A stretch of DNA of 64,000 nt, taken from assembly GCF_048159605.1 (NCBI RefSeq), contig NZ_JBLREB010000001.1:682001-746000 (forward strand), written 5' to 3'. This document shows, piece by piece, positions 1-8,254 of the stretch. The first letter of the stretch is position 1, and each line of letters begins with the position of its first letter. A program made the position numbers and the translations under genes. The notes below the pieces were generated by a model, which saw nothing but the letters and a program-made list of their open reading frames with translations, was not told the DNA's origin and searched no databases. This DNA comes from Ectobacillus polymachus (GTDB taxonomy: Bacteria; Bacillota; Bacilli; Bacillales; Bacillaceae_G).

Positions 1-541
1 CGCCAACGTAAATGTCACCGCCAGCATCGATATAATATCCTTCAAATTCCTGCAATTCTTTAGCTGCTAAATCGACTGCTAATCCTTTCGCAATTGCACC
101 TAAATCTAGGGTAAGTTGCTTTGTAAGATCAACGGTCCGTTTTTTTTCATCAAGCTTGACGTCCTGATAATTTACAGGTTCAGAAGAATCGTTTCTTGAA
201 ACAGTTGCACCAGTTAAGTAATTTTGATTAAATCCGTAAGCTTCTAAAGTATGACCAATTGTTGGATCAAACATGCCGTTTGTTAATTTCGCAACTTCTA
301 ATGAAAAGTGAATAGCCTCAAATAATAAATCGCTCGTAGCAATGGGAGTGCCTACAAAAGAAGAAAGCTTGCTTAACTCACTATTTTCATCAAAACGGTT
401 ACATATTTTTTCGACAGTTGCAATGGCTTGAAATGCTTGCTCTATTTTTTGTAACGAACTCGTTTGATTTAAGGAAGTAACAACTTTAATTGTTACAATC
501 GTTCCCATGTAAAGGCGCGTTTTTTTGTAGGTTTTCTTCAT
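1..541 (-). CDS. ApbE-family FAD:protein FMN transferase, partial (3' end outside window)
   Basis: About 180 residues are visible before the window edge. ApbE enzymes move FMN from FAD onto a Thr/Ser of a target protein. The N-terminus reads MKKTYKKTRLYMGTIVTIKV, the usual 'MGT' strand of the family. Further in are 'FDPTIG' and 'DLGAIAKGLAVD', which match ApbE flavin and Mg-binding blocks, and 'YYIDAGGDIY'. The ATG at 541 has an AGGAG ribosome-binding site. I see no signal peptide or lipobox ahead of the MGT block, which is unusual because many ApbE proteins are exported. It lies 27 bases downstream of an FMN-binding-domain gene that carries the substrate motif, so the two should work together. 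Confidence 0.85.
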   Translation of the reverse strand, partial: MKKTYKKTRLYMGTIVTIKVVTSLNQTSSLQKIEQAFQAIATVEKICNRFDENSELSKLSSFVGTPIATSDLLFEAIHFSLEVAKLTNGMFDPTIGHTLEAYGFNQNYLTGATVSRNDSSEPVNYQDVKLDEKKRTVDLTKQLTLDLGAIAKGLAVDLAAKELQEFEGYYIDAGGDIYVG

Positions 542-568
542 CTTTACTCTCCTAATACTTGCGTGATA

Positions 569-1069
569 TTAAGCATTCTTTGCTTTTTGTAATGCTTCCG
601 TTACAGCATCTTGAAAGTCATTCGTACTTTTTGTTGCGCCGCTTACTACGTCAACTTGAGCGCTTTGACGGCTAACTACTTCACTAGGTAAATCCTGAAT
701 GTATGATTCTGGATAAGAAGTTGTACAATTTGTAATATCAACTGAGGTAATTTTGTCGTTTTGAATTGTTACAGCAACCTCTACAGAACCAATACGATTC
801 GTACCAGTACCTGTATACGTTCCATCTTTATACGTTTTTTTCACAATTGCACTACTTGTTTGACTTGATGAAGCAGGAGTGGTTACTTGAGAAGTGCTGG
901 ATTGTGATGTATCTACTGAACGATTTGTTTGTGTACTTTGTGCTTGCGATGAAAGCGTGTTTTGTATTTGTGTCGAAGCTGCTGATTGTGTGGAAACATA
1001 TCCAGATGTATAAATGATTCCAATCGCCGCTGAACATAATACAATCATTTTATTTCCCATCTTTGCCAT
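569..1069 (-). CDS. exported FMN-binding-domain protein (ApbE substrate)
   Basis: A 166-residue protein. I start it at the ATG at 1069, which sits 11 bases after AGGAGG; the longer reading frame upstream lacks such a site. It has an N-terminal hydrophobic segment (about residues 8-22), a Ser/Thr/Gln-rich linker (about 25-75), and a C-terminal FMN-binding domain (about 80-166) with 'DGTYTGTGTNRIGSVEV'. The motif 'SGATKST' near residue 145 is the typical site where ApbE attaches FMN to a Thr. This looks like a surface-anchored flavinylated redox protein on a low-complexity tether, as in extracytosolic electron-transfer systems. The apbE gene follows directly. Confidence 0.85.
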   Translation of the reverse strand: MAKMGNKMIVLCSAAIGIIYTSGYVSTQSAASTQIQNTLSSQAQSTQTNRSVDTSQSSTSQVTTPASSSQTSSAIVKKTYKDGTYTGTGTNRIGSVEVAVTIQNDKITSVDITNCTTSYPESYIQDLPSEVVSRQSAQVDVVSGATKSTNDFQDAVTEALQKAKNA

Positions 1070-1181
1070 ATATATAATGACCTCCTGAAAGAGTAACATG
1101 TAATTTGATAGATAAATCATAACGAATGTTTTTTAAAAAAACATTAAGATTGAAGAAGAATTAGAGAAAAAATATTATTTT

Positions 1182-1227
1182 GAATGACAAAAAGAGGTCA
1201 AGTGTGTTTGACCTCTTTTTGTCATTC
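1182..1227 (-). terminator. terminator of glnQHMP
   Basis: A perfect 20-base inverted repeat with a 6-base loop contains AAAAAGAGGTCAA and its complement. It lies just past the glnP stop codon and is probably bidirectional. Confidence 0.85.
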
Positions 1228-1247
1228 TACCATCCAGGTGGGAATTG

Positions 1248-1952
1248 TTATGCTTGTAAGTTTTGTGAGGATAGCTTTGAAAGTTCGGTTTTCTTTTTTG
1301 AACGAATATCTTTCGTCTCTAATTTTCTTGCAATGATAGATAACGAATAATTTACAGCGAAATACATAAGTGCAATCATAATGAAGGTAGGTATTGTGTA
1401 ATTAATATTTTGCCCACTAATAATTTGTGCATTATGTGTAAGCTCAGGTAGTGCGATGATAACGGCTAGAGAAGTGTCCTTTAACAGAGAAATAAATTGG
1501 CTAACGATAGGAGGTACCATGCGCCGAAGAGCTTGTGGCAGTACAATATGCTGCAATGTTTGGAGATAAGTGAGACCTGAAGATCGTGCTGCTTCTATTT
1601 GTCCCTTCTCAATGGATAGTAACCCACTTCGTATGATTTCAGATAACATGGCCGCTTCAAAGATTGTTAGAGCACTAATCGCTGCTACTTTTACATCTAA
1701 TTTTACTCCAATTTCCGGCAATGCAAAATACGTAAAGAAAATAATAAGTAGAAGAGGGAGATTTCGTATCACTTCAACGATTAGTAATAAAATAGGAGAA
1801 ACCACTGGAATTTTCATATAACGAAAAATGCCAATGAAACTTCCAATTACAAAGCTAAAAATGATAGAAAAGAAAGCGACTTGTAACGTGATGAGAAAAC
1901 CGTCGAGTAGAAATTTGACATTGTTTAATTGATACGCACCTAAAAAATCCAA
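1248..1952 (-). CDS. glnP: glutamine ABC importer, permease
   Basis: A 234-residue integral membrane subunit of a polar amino acid importer (HisM/GlnP family). It has about five hydrophobic helices. The cytoplasmic coupling loop 'EAARSSGLTYLQTLQHIVLPQALRR' (about residues 122-146) is the EAA motif that docks on the ATPase. It is the last gene of the order ATPase-binding protein-permease-permease, which matches B. subtilis glnQHMP. It starts 14 bases after the previous gene and ends at a strong hairpin. Substrate specificity for glutamine is inferred from gene order and could be another polar amino acid. Confidence 0.85.
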   Translation of the reverse strand: MDFLGAYQLNNVKFLLDGFLITLQVAFFSIIFSFVIGSFIGIFRYMKIPVVSPILLLIVEVIRNLPLLLIIFFTYFALPEIGVKLDVKVAAISALTIFEAAMLSEIIRSGLLSIEKGQIEAARSSGLTYLQTLQHIVLPQALRRMVPPIVSQFISLLKDTSLAVIIALPELTHNAQIISGQNINYTIPTFIMIALMYFAVNYSLSIIARKLETKDIRSKKKTELSKLSSQNLQA

Positions 1953-1965
1953 ACTGATTCCTCCT

Positions 1966-2622
1966 CTAGTTGCTTCTTGCTAGTCGCTTCTCCAAAAAAA
2001 CGACCCCTAAGCTTAACGGAATGGTTAATAGTAAATAAAATATGGCAACGAAAATGTATACATCAAAGGTAACAAAAGATTTTGCTGCAATTAGATCGCC
2101 AAAATACATTAAGTCTAAGCCAGCGACAACACCTAATATAGCTGAATTTTTTACAAGATTAATAAATTGGTTACCTAAAGGTGGAATCACAATTTTAATA
2201 GCTTGAGGTAATATAATGTAAATCATTGCTTGTGAATAGGAAAGACCTGATGAACGAGCAGCCTCCATTTGGCCTTTAGGAACTGCTAATATACCAGCTC
2301 GAATCGTTTCAGCGATAAACGCAGCTGTATAAATAGACAAAGCAATCGTTCCAGAAGCATATCCGGATAGTCGTACTTGCAAGGAAGGCAGTCCAAAGAA
2401 GAAAATAAAGGTAATTAGAACGAGCGGAATATTTCGGATAAATTCAACATAGGCCGTTCCAATCCAATTAAGAGGACGAATGGGCGAAATCCGTAATACT
2501 GCTAACAATGTACCCAAGATAAAACTTGCTGCCAATGCAATTAGACTTGCTGTAATTGTATTTTTGAATCCTTGTACATACATATCAAAATTATTAGATA
2601 AAATGGAGAAATCCATAGACAA
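1966..2622 (-). CDS. glnM: glutamine ABC importer, permease
   Basis: A 218-residue permease, paralogous to the next gene downstream, that should form a heterodimeric membrane channel with it. It carries the same EAA coupling loop, seen as 'EAARSSGLSYSQAMIYIILP' (about residues 120-139). Hydrophobic helices lie near residues 22-44, 60-80, 92-112 and 185-210. Two permeases plus one ATPase and one binding protein is the complete set for this importer type. Confidence 0.85.
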   Translation of the reverse strand: MSMDFSILSNNFDMYVQGFKNTITASLIALAASFILGTLLAVLRISPIRPLNWIGTAYVEFIRNIPLVLITFIFFFGLPSLQVRLSGYASGTIALSIYTAAFIAETIRAGILAVPKGQMEAARSSGLSYSQAMIYIILPQAIKIVIPPLGNQFINLVKNSAILGVVAGLDLMYFGDLIAAKSFVTFDVYIFVAIFYLLLTIPLSLGVVFLEKRLARSN

Positions 2623-2674
2623 TTACGACTCCTTTCTGAAAGAAAAGCAAACAGGTGACCCTGTTTGCAATCGA

Positions 2675-3505
2675 TTATTTTTTGGGTTTTTCTCCAATCC
2701 ATTTTTCATATATCTTATCGTATTCACCGTCGGATTCTATTTTCTTTAAGAATAAATTAACAGAAGCAAGTAAATCTGTTTCTCCTTTTTTCACCGCAAT
2801 GCCATACGGCTCATCTGTAAAGATGTCACCAACAACGACATAATTAGGATCTTGTTTTTGCATCCCATATAAGATAGAGTTATCAGTCGTTAGGACATCT
2901 CCTTGTCCGGATTTTAATGCTGTAAATGCATCGCTATAATTTTCAAATTCAAGAATATTTGCTTCAGGTGCTTTTGCTCGAATATTTTGAGAGGAAGTAG
3001 ATCCCTTTACTGCTAATACTTTAGTACCCTTTTGAATATCAGCGATTCCTTTAATCTTACTTCCTTTTTTCACAAGAAGAGCTTGCCCAGCTTTAAAATA
3101 TACATTTGAAAAATCAACTTCCTTTTTTCGATCTTCTGTTATTGTCATAGTTGCGATAATCATATCGATATCACCATTTTTTAACATTGGAATACGTGTT
3201 TTAGACGTAACTTCTTTGAATTCGATTTTGTTTTCATCTCCTAGTAGGTCTTTTGCGAGTGCTTTTGCGATATCAATATCAAAGCCTTCTACTTGTCCAG
3301 TGGATGTATTTTTAAGACCGAATAAGTTTGTATCATATTTAACACCAACAATAAGCTTGTCTCTTTTTTTAATCGTTTCTATTACATTGGTAGCGGTAGT
3401 ATTTGTAGACGTTTCTTTTGCTGTTTTTTCTGTATTACTACATCCTACAATTGCAAATAATAAACTTAAAATGATTGTAAACAATAGAAATGGTCTCAAT
3501 TTCAA
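2675..3505 (-). CDS. glnH: glutamine ABC importer, substrate-binding lipoprotein
   Basis: A 276-residue extracellular solute-binding protein, family 3. The signal peptide ends in 'LLFAIVGCS', a lipobox with Cys22 as the lipidation site. A short Thr/Asn-rich linker follows, then the two-lobed binding domain with 'KRDKLIVGVKYD', 'GFDIDIAKALAKDL' and 'MLKNGDIDMIIATMTIT', all typical of the glutamine/arginine binding family. The protein should be anchored outside the membrane and deliver substrate to the two permeases encoded next to it. Confidence 0.88.
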   Translation of the reverse strand: MKLRPFLLFTIILSLLFAIVGCSNTEKTAKETSTNTTATNVIETIKKRDKLIVGVKYDTNLFGLKNTSTGQVEGFDIDIAKALAKDLLGDENKIEFKEVTSKTRIPMLKNGDIDMIIATMTITEDRKKEVDFSNVYFKAGQALLVKKGSKIKGIADIQKGTKVLAVKGSTSSQNIRAKAPEANILEFENYSDAFTALKSGQGDVLTTDNSILYGMQKQDPNYVVVGDIFTDEPYGIAVKKGETDLLASVNLFLKKIESDGEYDKIYEKWIGEKPKK

Positions 3506-3523
3506 GTGAATTCCCCCTTATAA

Positions 3524-4252
3524 TTAGTGATTTAAAACCCGGCTTAGAAATTGTTTCGCCCGTTGTTCACGAGGGTTAGTAAAAAACGAAGCCGGAGTAG
3601 TATCCTCCACAATACGACCTTCATCCATGAATAAAATTCGATTGGCAACTTCTTTGGCAAATCCCATTTCATGCGTTACAACGACCATTGTCATCCCTTC
3701 GTTTGTTAACGCTTTCATGACGTCTAGCACTTCTCCAATCATTTCGGGATCAAGGGCTGAGGTCGGTTCATCAAATAGCATAAGTTGTGGTTTCATAGCA
3801 AGACCTCTTGCTATCGCTACCCGCTGCTGTTGTCCACCTGAGAGCATAGAAGGGTATGTATTTGCTTTATCAGCAATTCCTACTTTTTCTAAGTAGAACA
3901 TGGCGGTTTCTATCGCCTTAGCTTTTGAAACTTTTAGTACTTTCATAGGTGCTAACGTGATATTTTCGAGTACCGTTTTATGAGGATATAAATTAAAATG
4001 CTGAAATACCATCCCAATATTTCGTCGAAGGTTGTTCATGTTTACATGCTTGTCACGGACGTGAATACCATTAATGATGAGCTCTCCATCTGTAATACGT
4101 TCGAGACAATTCATGCATCGTAAAAGTGTACTCTTTCCTGAGCCTGATGGACCGATAATTACAACCACTTCACCAGGTTCTATTTGCAATTGAATGTCTT
4201 GTAACACATGAAAATCTCCATAATATTTATTAACACGATTGAAGGTAATCAG
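3524..4252 (-). CDS. glnQ: glutamine ABC importer, ATPase; probable CTG start
   Basis: The ATPase of the importer, about 242 residues. It has Walker A 'GPSGSGKST', the signature 'LSGGQQQRVAIARGLA', Walker B 'LMLFDEPTSALD' and an H-loop 'VVVTHEMGFA'. The first ordinary start codon in frame is a GTG at 4207, but it has no ribosome-binding site and would delete the first beta strand. Reading upstream, the frame continues as ITFNRVNKYYGDFH, the normal family N-terminus. It reaches a CTG at 4252 seven bases after an AAGGAGGAG site, and an in-frame TAA sits directly before that site. CTG (or the ATT one codon upstream) is therefore the likely start. Confidence 0.85.
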   Translation of the reverse strand: MITFNRVNKYYGDFHVLQDIQLQIEPGEVVVIIGPSGSGKSTLLRCMNCLERITDGELIINGIHVRDKHVNMNNLRRNIGMVFQHFNLYPHKTVLENITLAPMKVLKVSKAKAIETAMFYLEKVGIADKANTYPSMLSGGQQQRVAIARGLAMKPQLMLFDEPTSALDPEMIGEVLDVMKALTNEGMTMVVVTHEMGFAKEVANRILFMDEGRIVEDTTPASFFTNPREQRAKQFLSRVLNH

Positions 4253-4320
4253 AATAACTCCTCCTTACAATTTCTGTGAAGCAAAAACAAAATTTATGAA
4301 TTAATTACAATTTTATACAA

Positions 4321-4350
4321 ATTATATACTCATTTGAAAATATGAGTCAA
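4321..4350 (-). promoter_or_regulatory. sigma-A-type promoter of glnQHMP
   Basis: On the minus strand, TTGACT at 4350-4345 and TATAAT at 4326-4321 are separated by 18 bases, about 70 bases before the glnQ start. Confidence 0.7.
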
Positions 4351-4616
4351 TATAATATTTACAATATTTATACAATTATAGATTTATTTAGATGTTAAAG
4401 GTAATGATGTTAGTATGAAAGCACATGAAACATACATAATTAATGAGTTATTAGGAAACAAATTTCTATTTTGGTATTGTATGAATTTCTGAAAAAGGAT
4501 CATCTGTTTAGTAGGAAGGGTAAGCGTTTGTAGTGATCGTATTTGTTACTCAATAATAAAACGTAAAACGTTGACATGATTAGATTTTAATTCATATAAT
4601 AAATTTAAATGAACAT
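4351..4616. other. intergenic region without recognised gene
   Basis: AT-rich DNA between the glnQ promoter and the P-type ATPase remnant. I see no convincing reading frame, riboswitch or hairpin. Part of it may be eroded sequence of the ATPase gene whose tail follows. Confidence 0.4.
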
Positions 4617-4868
4617 ATGAGTAATTATTCATACGTTGTGATTATGACGGATGAACTTTCTAAATTACCAGTAGCTATGAACACGGAATATTGTCTATTA
4701 AATATTGTTTTTGCATTAGGTGTCAAAGGAATCTTTTTACTGTTAGGTGCATTTGGTCTAGCCACGATGTGGGAATCTGTATTTTCAGATGTAGGTGCCA
4801 CATTGCTCGCTGTTTTAAATGCATTACGAGCGCTGCAAGTGAAAGGACTGGAAGAAGAAATAGAATGA
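4617..4868 (+). pseudogene. remnant of a heavy-metal P-type ATPase (C-terminal end)
   Basis: The 83-residue frame contains 'TDELSKLPVA', 'NIVFALGVKGIFLLLGAFG' and 'DVGATLLAVLNALRAL'. These are the last two membrane helices and tail of CadA/ZosA-type metal ATPases. The whole catalytic part (the DKTGT loop and the metal-binding CPC helix) is absent. The arginine/lysine-rich segment normally between 'LSKLP' and 'NIVFALG' is replaced by a short unrelated stretch. It is a decayed fragment with no likely transport function. Confidence 0.75.
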
Positions 4869-4912
4869 TACTAGAATATTGGTAAGGACTCAATATAGAA
4901 AGGAGACTCATT

Positions 4913-5287
4913 ATGATTGGCGAAACACTACAAAGCTTTTTTAACCAGCGTCCAAGCAAAGATGAGCATGGTTTTTATTCCTATTATTTGATCGAGATAG
5001 ACAATCATTATGAATTACGAGAAGGAGTGCTAGAAACTGGACGATCTCTTTCTATTCAATATAATGATGAAAATGAAGTAAAGCTTACTCTCTATTGTGA
5101 TAAACAGCCTATTACTATGATACAAAGAATTCCGATTAGCAATGTCACGATCATAAATGACGATGATGGAGAAAGTATTCAGTTTGTTCTAGAACGTATG
5201 CCGAGTCGTATGATTAAAGTGAATCTAAAACCATATTTGTCTATTGAATTAAGTTTGTATTGGGAAGTATGCGAGGATTGTGAGTAA
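4913..5287 (+). CDS. conserved-looking hypothetical protein
   Basis: I do not recognise this 124-residue protein. It starts at ATG 4913 with an AAGGAG site 8 bases upstream. It is soluble, acidic and rich in predicted beta strands, with no signal peptide or membrane segment. It has a C-terminal Cys pair in 'WEVCEDCE'. It is followed at once by a terminator, so it appears monocistronic. Good ribosome-binding site and codon use suggest a real gene. Confidence 0.65.
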   Translation: MIGETLQSFFNQRPSKDEHGFYSYYLIEIDNHYELREGVLETGRSLSIQYNDENEVKLTLYCDKQPITMIQRIPISNVTIINDDDGESIQFVLERMPSRMIKVNLKPYLSIELSLYWEVCEDCE

Positions 5288-5310
5288 TAGAAGTAAAATC
5301 GTTTACAAAA

Positions 5311-5343
5311 AAGATAAGTACAAATCGTACTTGTCTTTTTTTT
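5311..5343. terminator. bidirectional terminator
   Basis: Stem AGATAAGTAC/GTACTTGTCT (one G-U pair) is flanked by an A-run on the left and a T-run on the right. It serves the hypothetical gene on the plus strand and the YkvI-type gene on the minus strand. Confidence 0.8.
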
Positions 5344-5351
5344 AGATGCAT

Positions 5352-6389
5352 CTAATTCTCAATCTTTTTGATTGCAATAAGTGGTAATAGGACAATGCTG
5401 ACCCAACCAATCAATGGATATAGAATATGTAATAACTGCCCATAGTTAATAAAGCTTATAAGATATGCCACAAGTAGAATAATATATATGAAGCTACTGC
5501 TACGCAAGCCTGTTATAGATTGTAATTGTTTTGTCATCCCAAAGATGTTTCCAATAAGGGTAGTGAATACTTCTCCAAAAATAATCAGTACAAAGAAGAA
5601 ATGAAATACAGAGTTGAATTTTCTCACAACCTCAGCCATTGGGATACTATATTCCTTAAATTGATCGACAGTTAAAATTGCGAATTGACTGCACAATAAG
5701 ATGAGAAATAATCCAAGTCCACCTAAAATTCCACCCCATTTCATTACTATTTCATCATTTACTTCGTAAGCTAACGGAACGAGAACACTCTGTGCTAAGA
5801 AAAGATTCATAGCTACATAAGTAATCGGACTCGTCACCCATTTCATATTCCAGCTTTCATCTGGGACAGCCTGGAGAACAATCTGCCATGTGTCTGAAAG
5901 AGTTGTACAATAAAGCCCGATAATAAAAACCATCATAATCGGTACGACAAGGGCATTGATTTCAAATACTCCTTGTAAACCGCGTGATAGTATGACAACA
6001 CAGGCTATGATGGTGATAAGAATTCCGAATTGACGAGGAAGCCGCAATTGCTCTTCAAATACTGCTCCAGCTCCAGCAAGCATAACACTTGTGACACTCA
6101 GCAGAACGAAAAGGAGTAAGGTGTTGATGATATTTCCCGCAATATTACCAAATAAAAATATATTAAATTCCTGTGCTGAGTAGGAACGAATTTTGCAAGC
6201 TAGCATCATCATTTTGGTACCGATTGTAATAAATAACAATCCACTTAATAAAATTCCAATGGTTCCATATGTTCCATGAACAGTGAAGAATTCAACGATT
6301 TCACGGCCAGTAGCAAAGCCAGCTCCAACGATAGTGCCTATATATGTTGCTGCAACCCGCTTTGTTGTTTTCCATTGTTGCTCGTTCAT
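5352..6389 (-). CDS. YkvI-family membrane protein
   Basis: A 345-residue polytopic protein with about ten hydrophobic helices. The N-terminus 'VAATYIGTIVGAGFATGREIVEFF' contains an unwound glycine-rich first helix like that of LeuT/APC-fold transporters, and matches B. subtilis YkvI. The family's substrate is not known to me. Regular TM spacing and 'GAGAVFEEQ' in the middle fit this family. It stands alone on the minus strand, divergent from the fructose operon. Confidence 0.75.
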   Translation of the reverse strand: MNEQQWKTTKRVAATYIGTIVGAGFATGREIVEFFTVHGTYGTIGILLSGLLFITIGTKMMMLACKIRSYSAQEFNIFLFGNIAGNIINTLLLFVLLSVTSVMLAGAGAVFEEQLRLPRQFGILITIIACVVILSRGLQGVFEINALVVPIMMVFIIGLYCTTLSDTWQIVLQAVPDESWNMKWVTSPITYVAMNLFLAQSVLVPLAYEVNDEIVMKWGGILGGLGLFLILLCSQFAILTVDQFKEYSIPMAEVVRKFNSVFHFFFVLIIFGEVFTTLIGNIFGMTKQLQSITGLRSSSFIYIILLVAYLISFINYGQLLHILYPLIGWVSIVLLPLIAIKKIEN

Positions 6390-6527
6390 GTCATCATCCT
6401 TTCTCGCTTGTTACATATTTATATGAAGGCTTGTGCAAAAATAGAAGTACTAGAATGAAATCATGGAGTAATTTGAAGGAATTGTGAATTGTAATGAATT
6501 ATATTGAAAGGAAGTGAATGATTTAAC

Positions 6528-6556
6528 TTGAAATATGAAAGGGCTTTCTGTATGAT
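6528..6556 (+). promoter_or_regulatory. fru operon promoter with overlapping cre (CcpA) site
   Basis: TTGAAA (6528-6533) and TATGAT (6551-6556) are 17 bases apart. Inside the spacer, 6536-6549 reads TGAAAGGGCTTTCT, which matches the catabolite-responsive palindrome TGAAAGCGCTTTCA at 12 of 14 positions. CcpA binding there would block RNA polymerase. Confidence 0.7.
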
Positions 6557-6578
6557 AAAGCCATGAGGAGGTGCAAAG

Positions 6579-7331
6579 ATGTTAACAGAAGAACGACATC
6601 AAATTATTTTAGAACTAGTTAAGAAACAAGGGATTGTGAAGCTAAATGAACTTATAGAAGCAACAGATTCCTCCGAATCTACTATTCGAAGAGATTTGAT
6701 TCAGCTTGAACAGCAAAACTATGTAAAGCGAGTTCACGGAGGCGTCTCATCATTACATGCAAAAGGAAAAGAACTCAGCATGGACGAAAAAACGTTCAAA
6801 AACATTCAAGAGAAAAAACAAATCGGTCAATATGCAGCATCTTTAGTACAAGATGGAGACTGCATTTATTTAGACGCTGGAAGTACAACATTTGAGATGA
6901 TTCCCTATTTACTTGAAAAAGATATTACAGTGGTTACCAACGGTCTTATGCATATTGAAGCACTGTTTCAAGCCAATATCCGTGCGTATTTAATAGGCGG
7001 GATGATGAAAAGAAATACAAGGGCTTTAGTTGGAAGTACAGCTTTAGAGACATTACTTAAATTTCGTTTTGACATATGTTTTCTAGGAACAAATGGGGTA
7101 CATCCCGTACATGGATTTACAACTCCAGATCCAGAGGAGGCACTATTAAAGAAAACAGCGTTGGAATTGTCAGGTGCAAGCTATGTGCTAGCTGATCCAA
7201 GCAAATTTTCAGAAGTTTCTTTTGTTAAAATTGCAGATCTTTCAGCTGCCACCATACTTACCACGAATATAGAGGATGAAGAGCTAGCGCCCTATCGGAA
7301 TAAACCAACCATAAAGGTAGTGATTGTATGA
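6579..7331 (+). CDS. fruR: fructose operon repressor, DeoR family
   Basis: A 250-residue transcription factor. The N-terminal winged helix has 'SSESTIRRDLIQLEQQ', the DeoR recognition helix (about residues 28-43). The C-terminal sugar-phosphate-sensing domain has 'IYLDAGSTTFEMIPYL' and 'VVTNGLMHIEAL'. Such proteins repress the fru genes until fructose 1-phosphate binds. It is the first gene of the operon, and its stop codon overlaps the fruK start (ATGA), so it is autoregulated with its targets. Confidence 0.9.
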   Translation: MLTEERHQIILELVKKQGIVKLNELIEATDSSESTIRRDLIQLEQQNYVKRVHGGVSSLHAKGKELSMDEKTFKNIQEKKQIGQYAASLVQDGDCIYLDAGSTTFEMIPYLLEKDITVVTNGLMHIEALFQANIRAYLIGGMMKRNTRALVGSTALETLLKFRFDICFLGTNGVHPVHGFTTPDPEEALLKKTALELSGASYVLADPSKFSEVSFVKIADLSAATILTTNIEDEELAPYRNKPTIKVVIV

Positions 7332-8239
7332 TTTACACGGTGACGTTAAATCCGTCAGTGGATTATGTTATTCATGTTAGCCAATTTGAAGAAAATAAGC
7401 TAAATCGAATGAAATCAGAAGCAAAATTTCCTGGTGGCAAAGGAATTAATGTTTCTCGTATATTAAAACGGTTGGATGTGCCAACTAAAGCACTAGGGTT
7501 CATTGGCGGGTTTACTGGTGGATTTATTCTAGATGAATTGGAAAAAGAAGAGGTTCAAACGGACTTTGTTACAGTACATGGAGATTCACGGATTAATATT
7601 AAATTAAAATCAGTCAAAGAAACGGAAATAAATGGAGAAGGTCCACTTATTACAGAAGAGCAAGCAAATGAATTAGTGGAAAAAATTAATAATATACCTA
7701 ACGAAAGTTTTCTTGTACTAGCTGGAAGTATCCCAGCTTCTTTACCTAACTCTTTTTATAAACTGCTAACACGAATGTGCAGCAATCGAGGAGTAAAGGT
7801 AGCAGTAGATGCAAGTGGAAAGGTACTTCTAGATGTGGTTCAGTACCATCCTTTCTTAATTAAACCGAATCACCATGAATTAGGTGATTTGTTTGACATT
7901 ACGATTTCATCAGTCAAGGAAGCAGAGAAATACGGAAGAAGGCTTGTAGAAATGGGTGCTGTAAACGTAATTGTTTCAATGGCTGGAGAAGGTGCACTGC
8001 TTCTTACAGAAGATGAAAGTTATTATGCCAATGTTCCTAAGGGGAAAGTGGTGAATTCTGTGGGTGCAGGGGATTCCCTGGTTGCTAGCTTTCTTGGAAC
8101 TTATGTAAAGACAAATGATGTGGTAGAATCATTTCGTTTTGGAGTTGCAGCCGGCAGCGCGACCGCATTTTCATCTGATTTAGCAACGAAAGAAAAAATA
8201 GAAGAGCTAGTATCTCAAGTTACAATCCAAACTCTATAG
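7328..8239 (+). CDS. fruK: 1-phosphofructokinase
   Basis: A 303-residue PfkB-family kinase that converts fructose 1-phosphate and ATP to fructose 1,6-bisphosphate. It has 'FPGGKGINVSRIL' (about residues 35-47) and the C-terminal anion hole and catalytic base 'NSVGAGDSLVASFLG' (about 243-257). The N-terminus 'MIYTVTLNPSVDYV' is typical. Translation is coupled to fruR by a 4-base overlap. The fruA gene begins 15 bases downstream. Confidence 0.95.
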   Translation: MIYTVTLNPSVDYVIHVSQFEENKLNRMKSEAKFPGGKGINVSRILKRLDVPTKALGFIGGFTGGFILDELEKEEVQTDFVTVHGDSRINIKLKSVKETEINGEGPLITEEQANELVEKINNIPNESFLVLAGSIPASLPNSFYKLLTRMCSNRGVKVAVDASGKVLLDVVQYHPFLIKPNHHELGDLFDITISSVKEAEKYGRRLVEMGAVNVIVSMAGEGALLLTEDESYYANVPKGKVVNSVGAGDSLVASFLGTYVKTNDVVESFRFGVAAGSATAFSSDLATKEKIEELVSQVTIQTL

Positions 8240-8254
8240 AAATGAGGGGTTAGA

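Noticed and set aside
4266..4616. Riboswitch, T-box or TnrA site upstream of glnQ
   Set aside because: No conserved aptamer or T-box was seen, and the best TGTNA-like match has wrong spacing. Only the promoter is supported.
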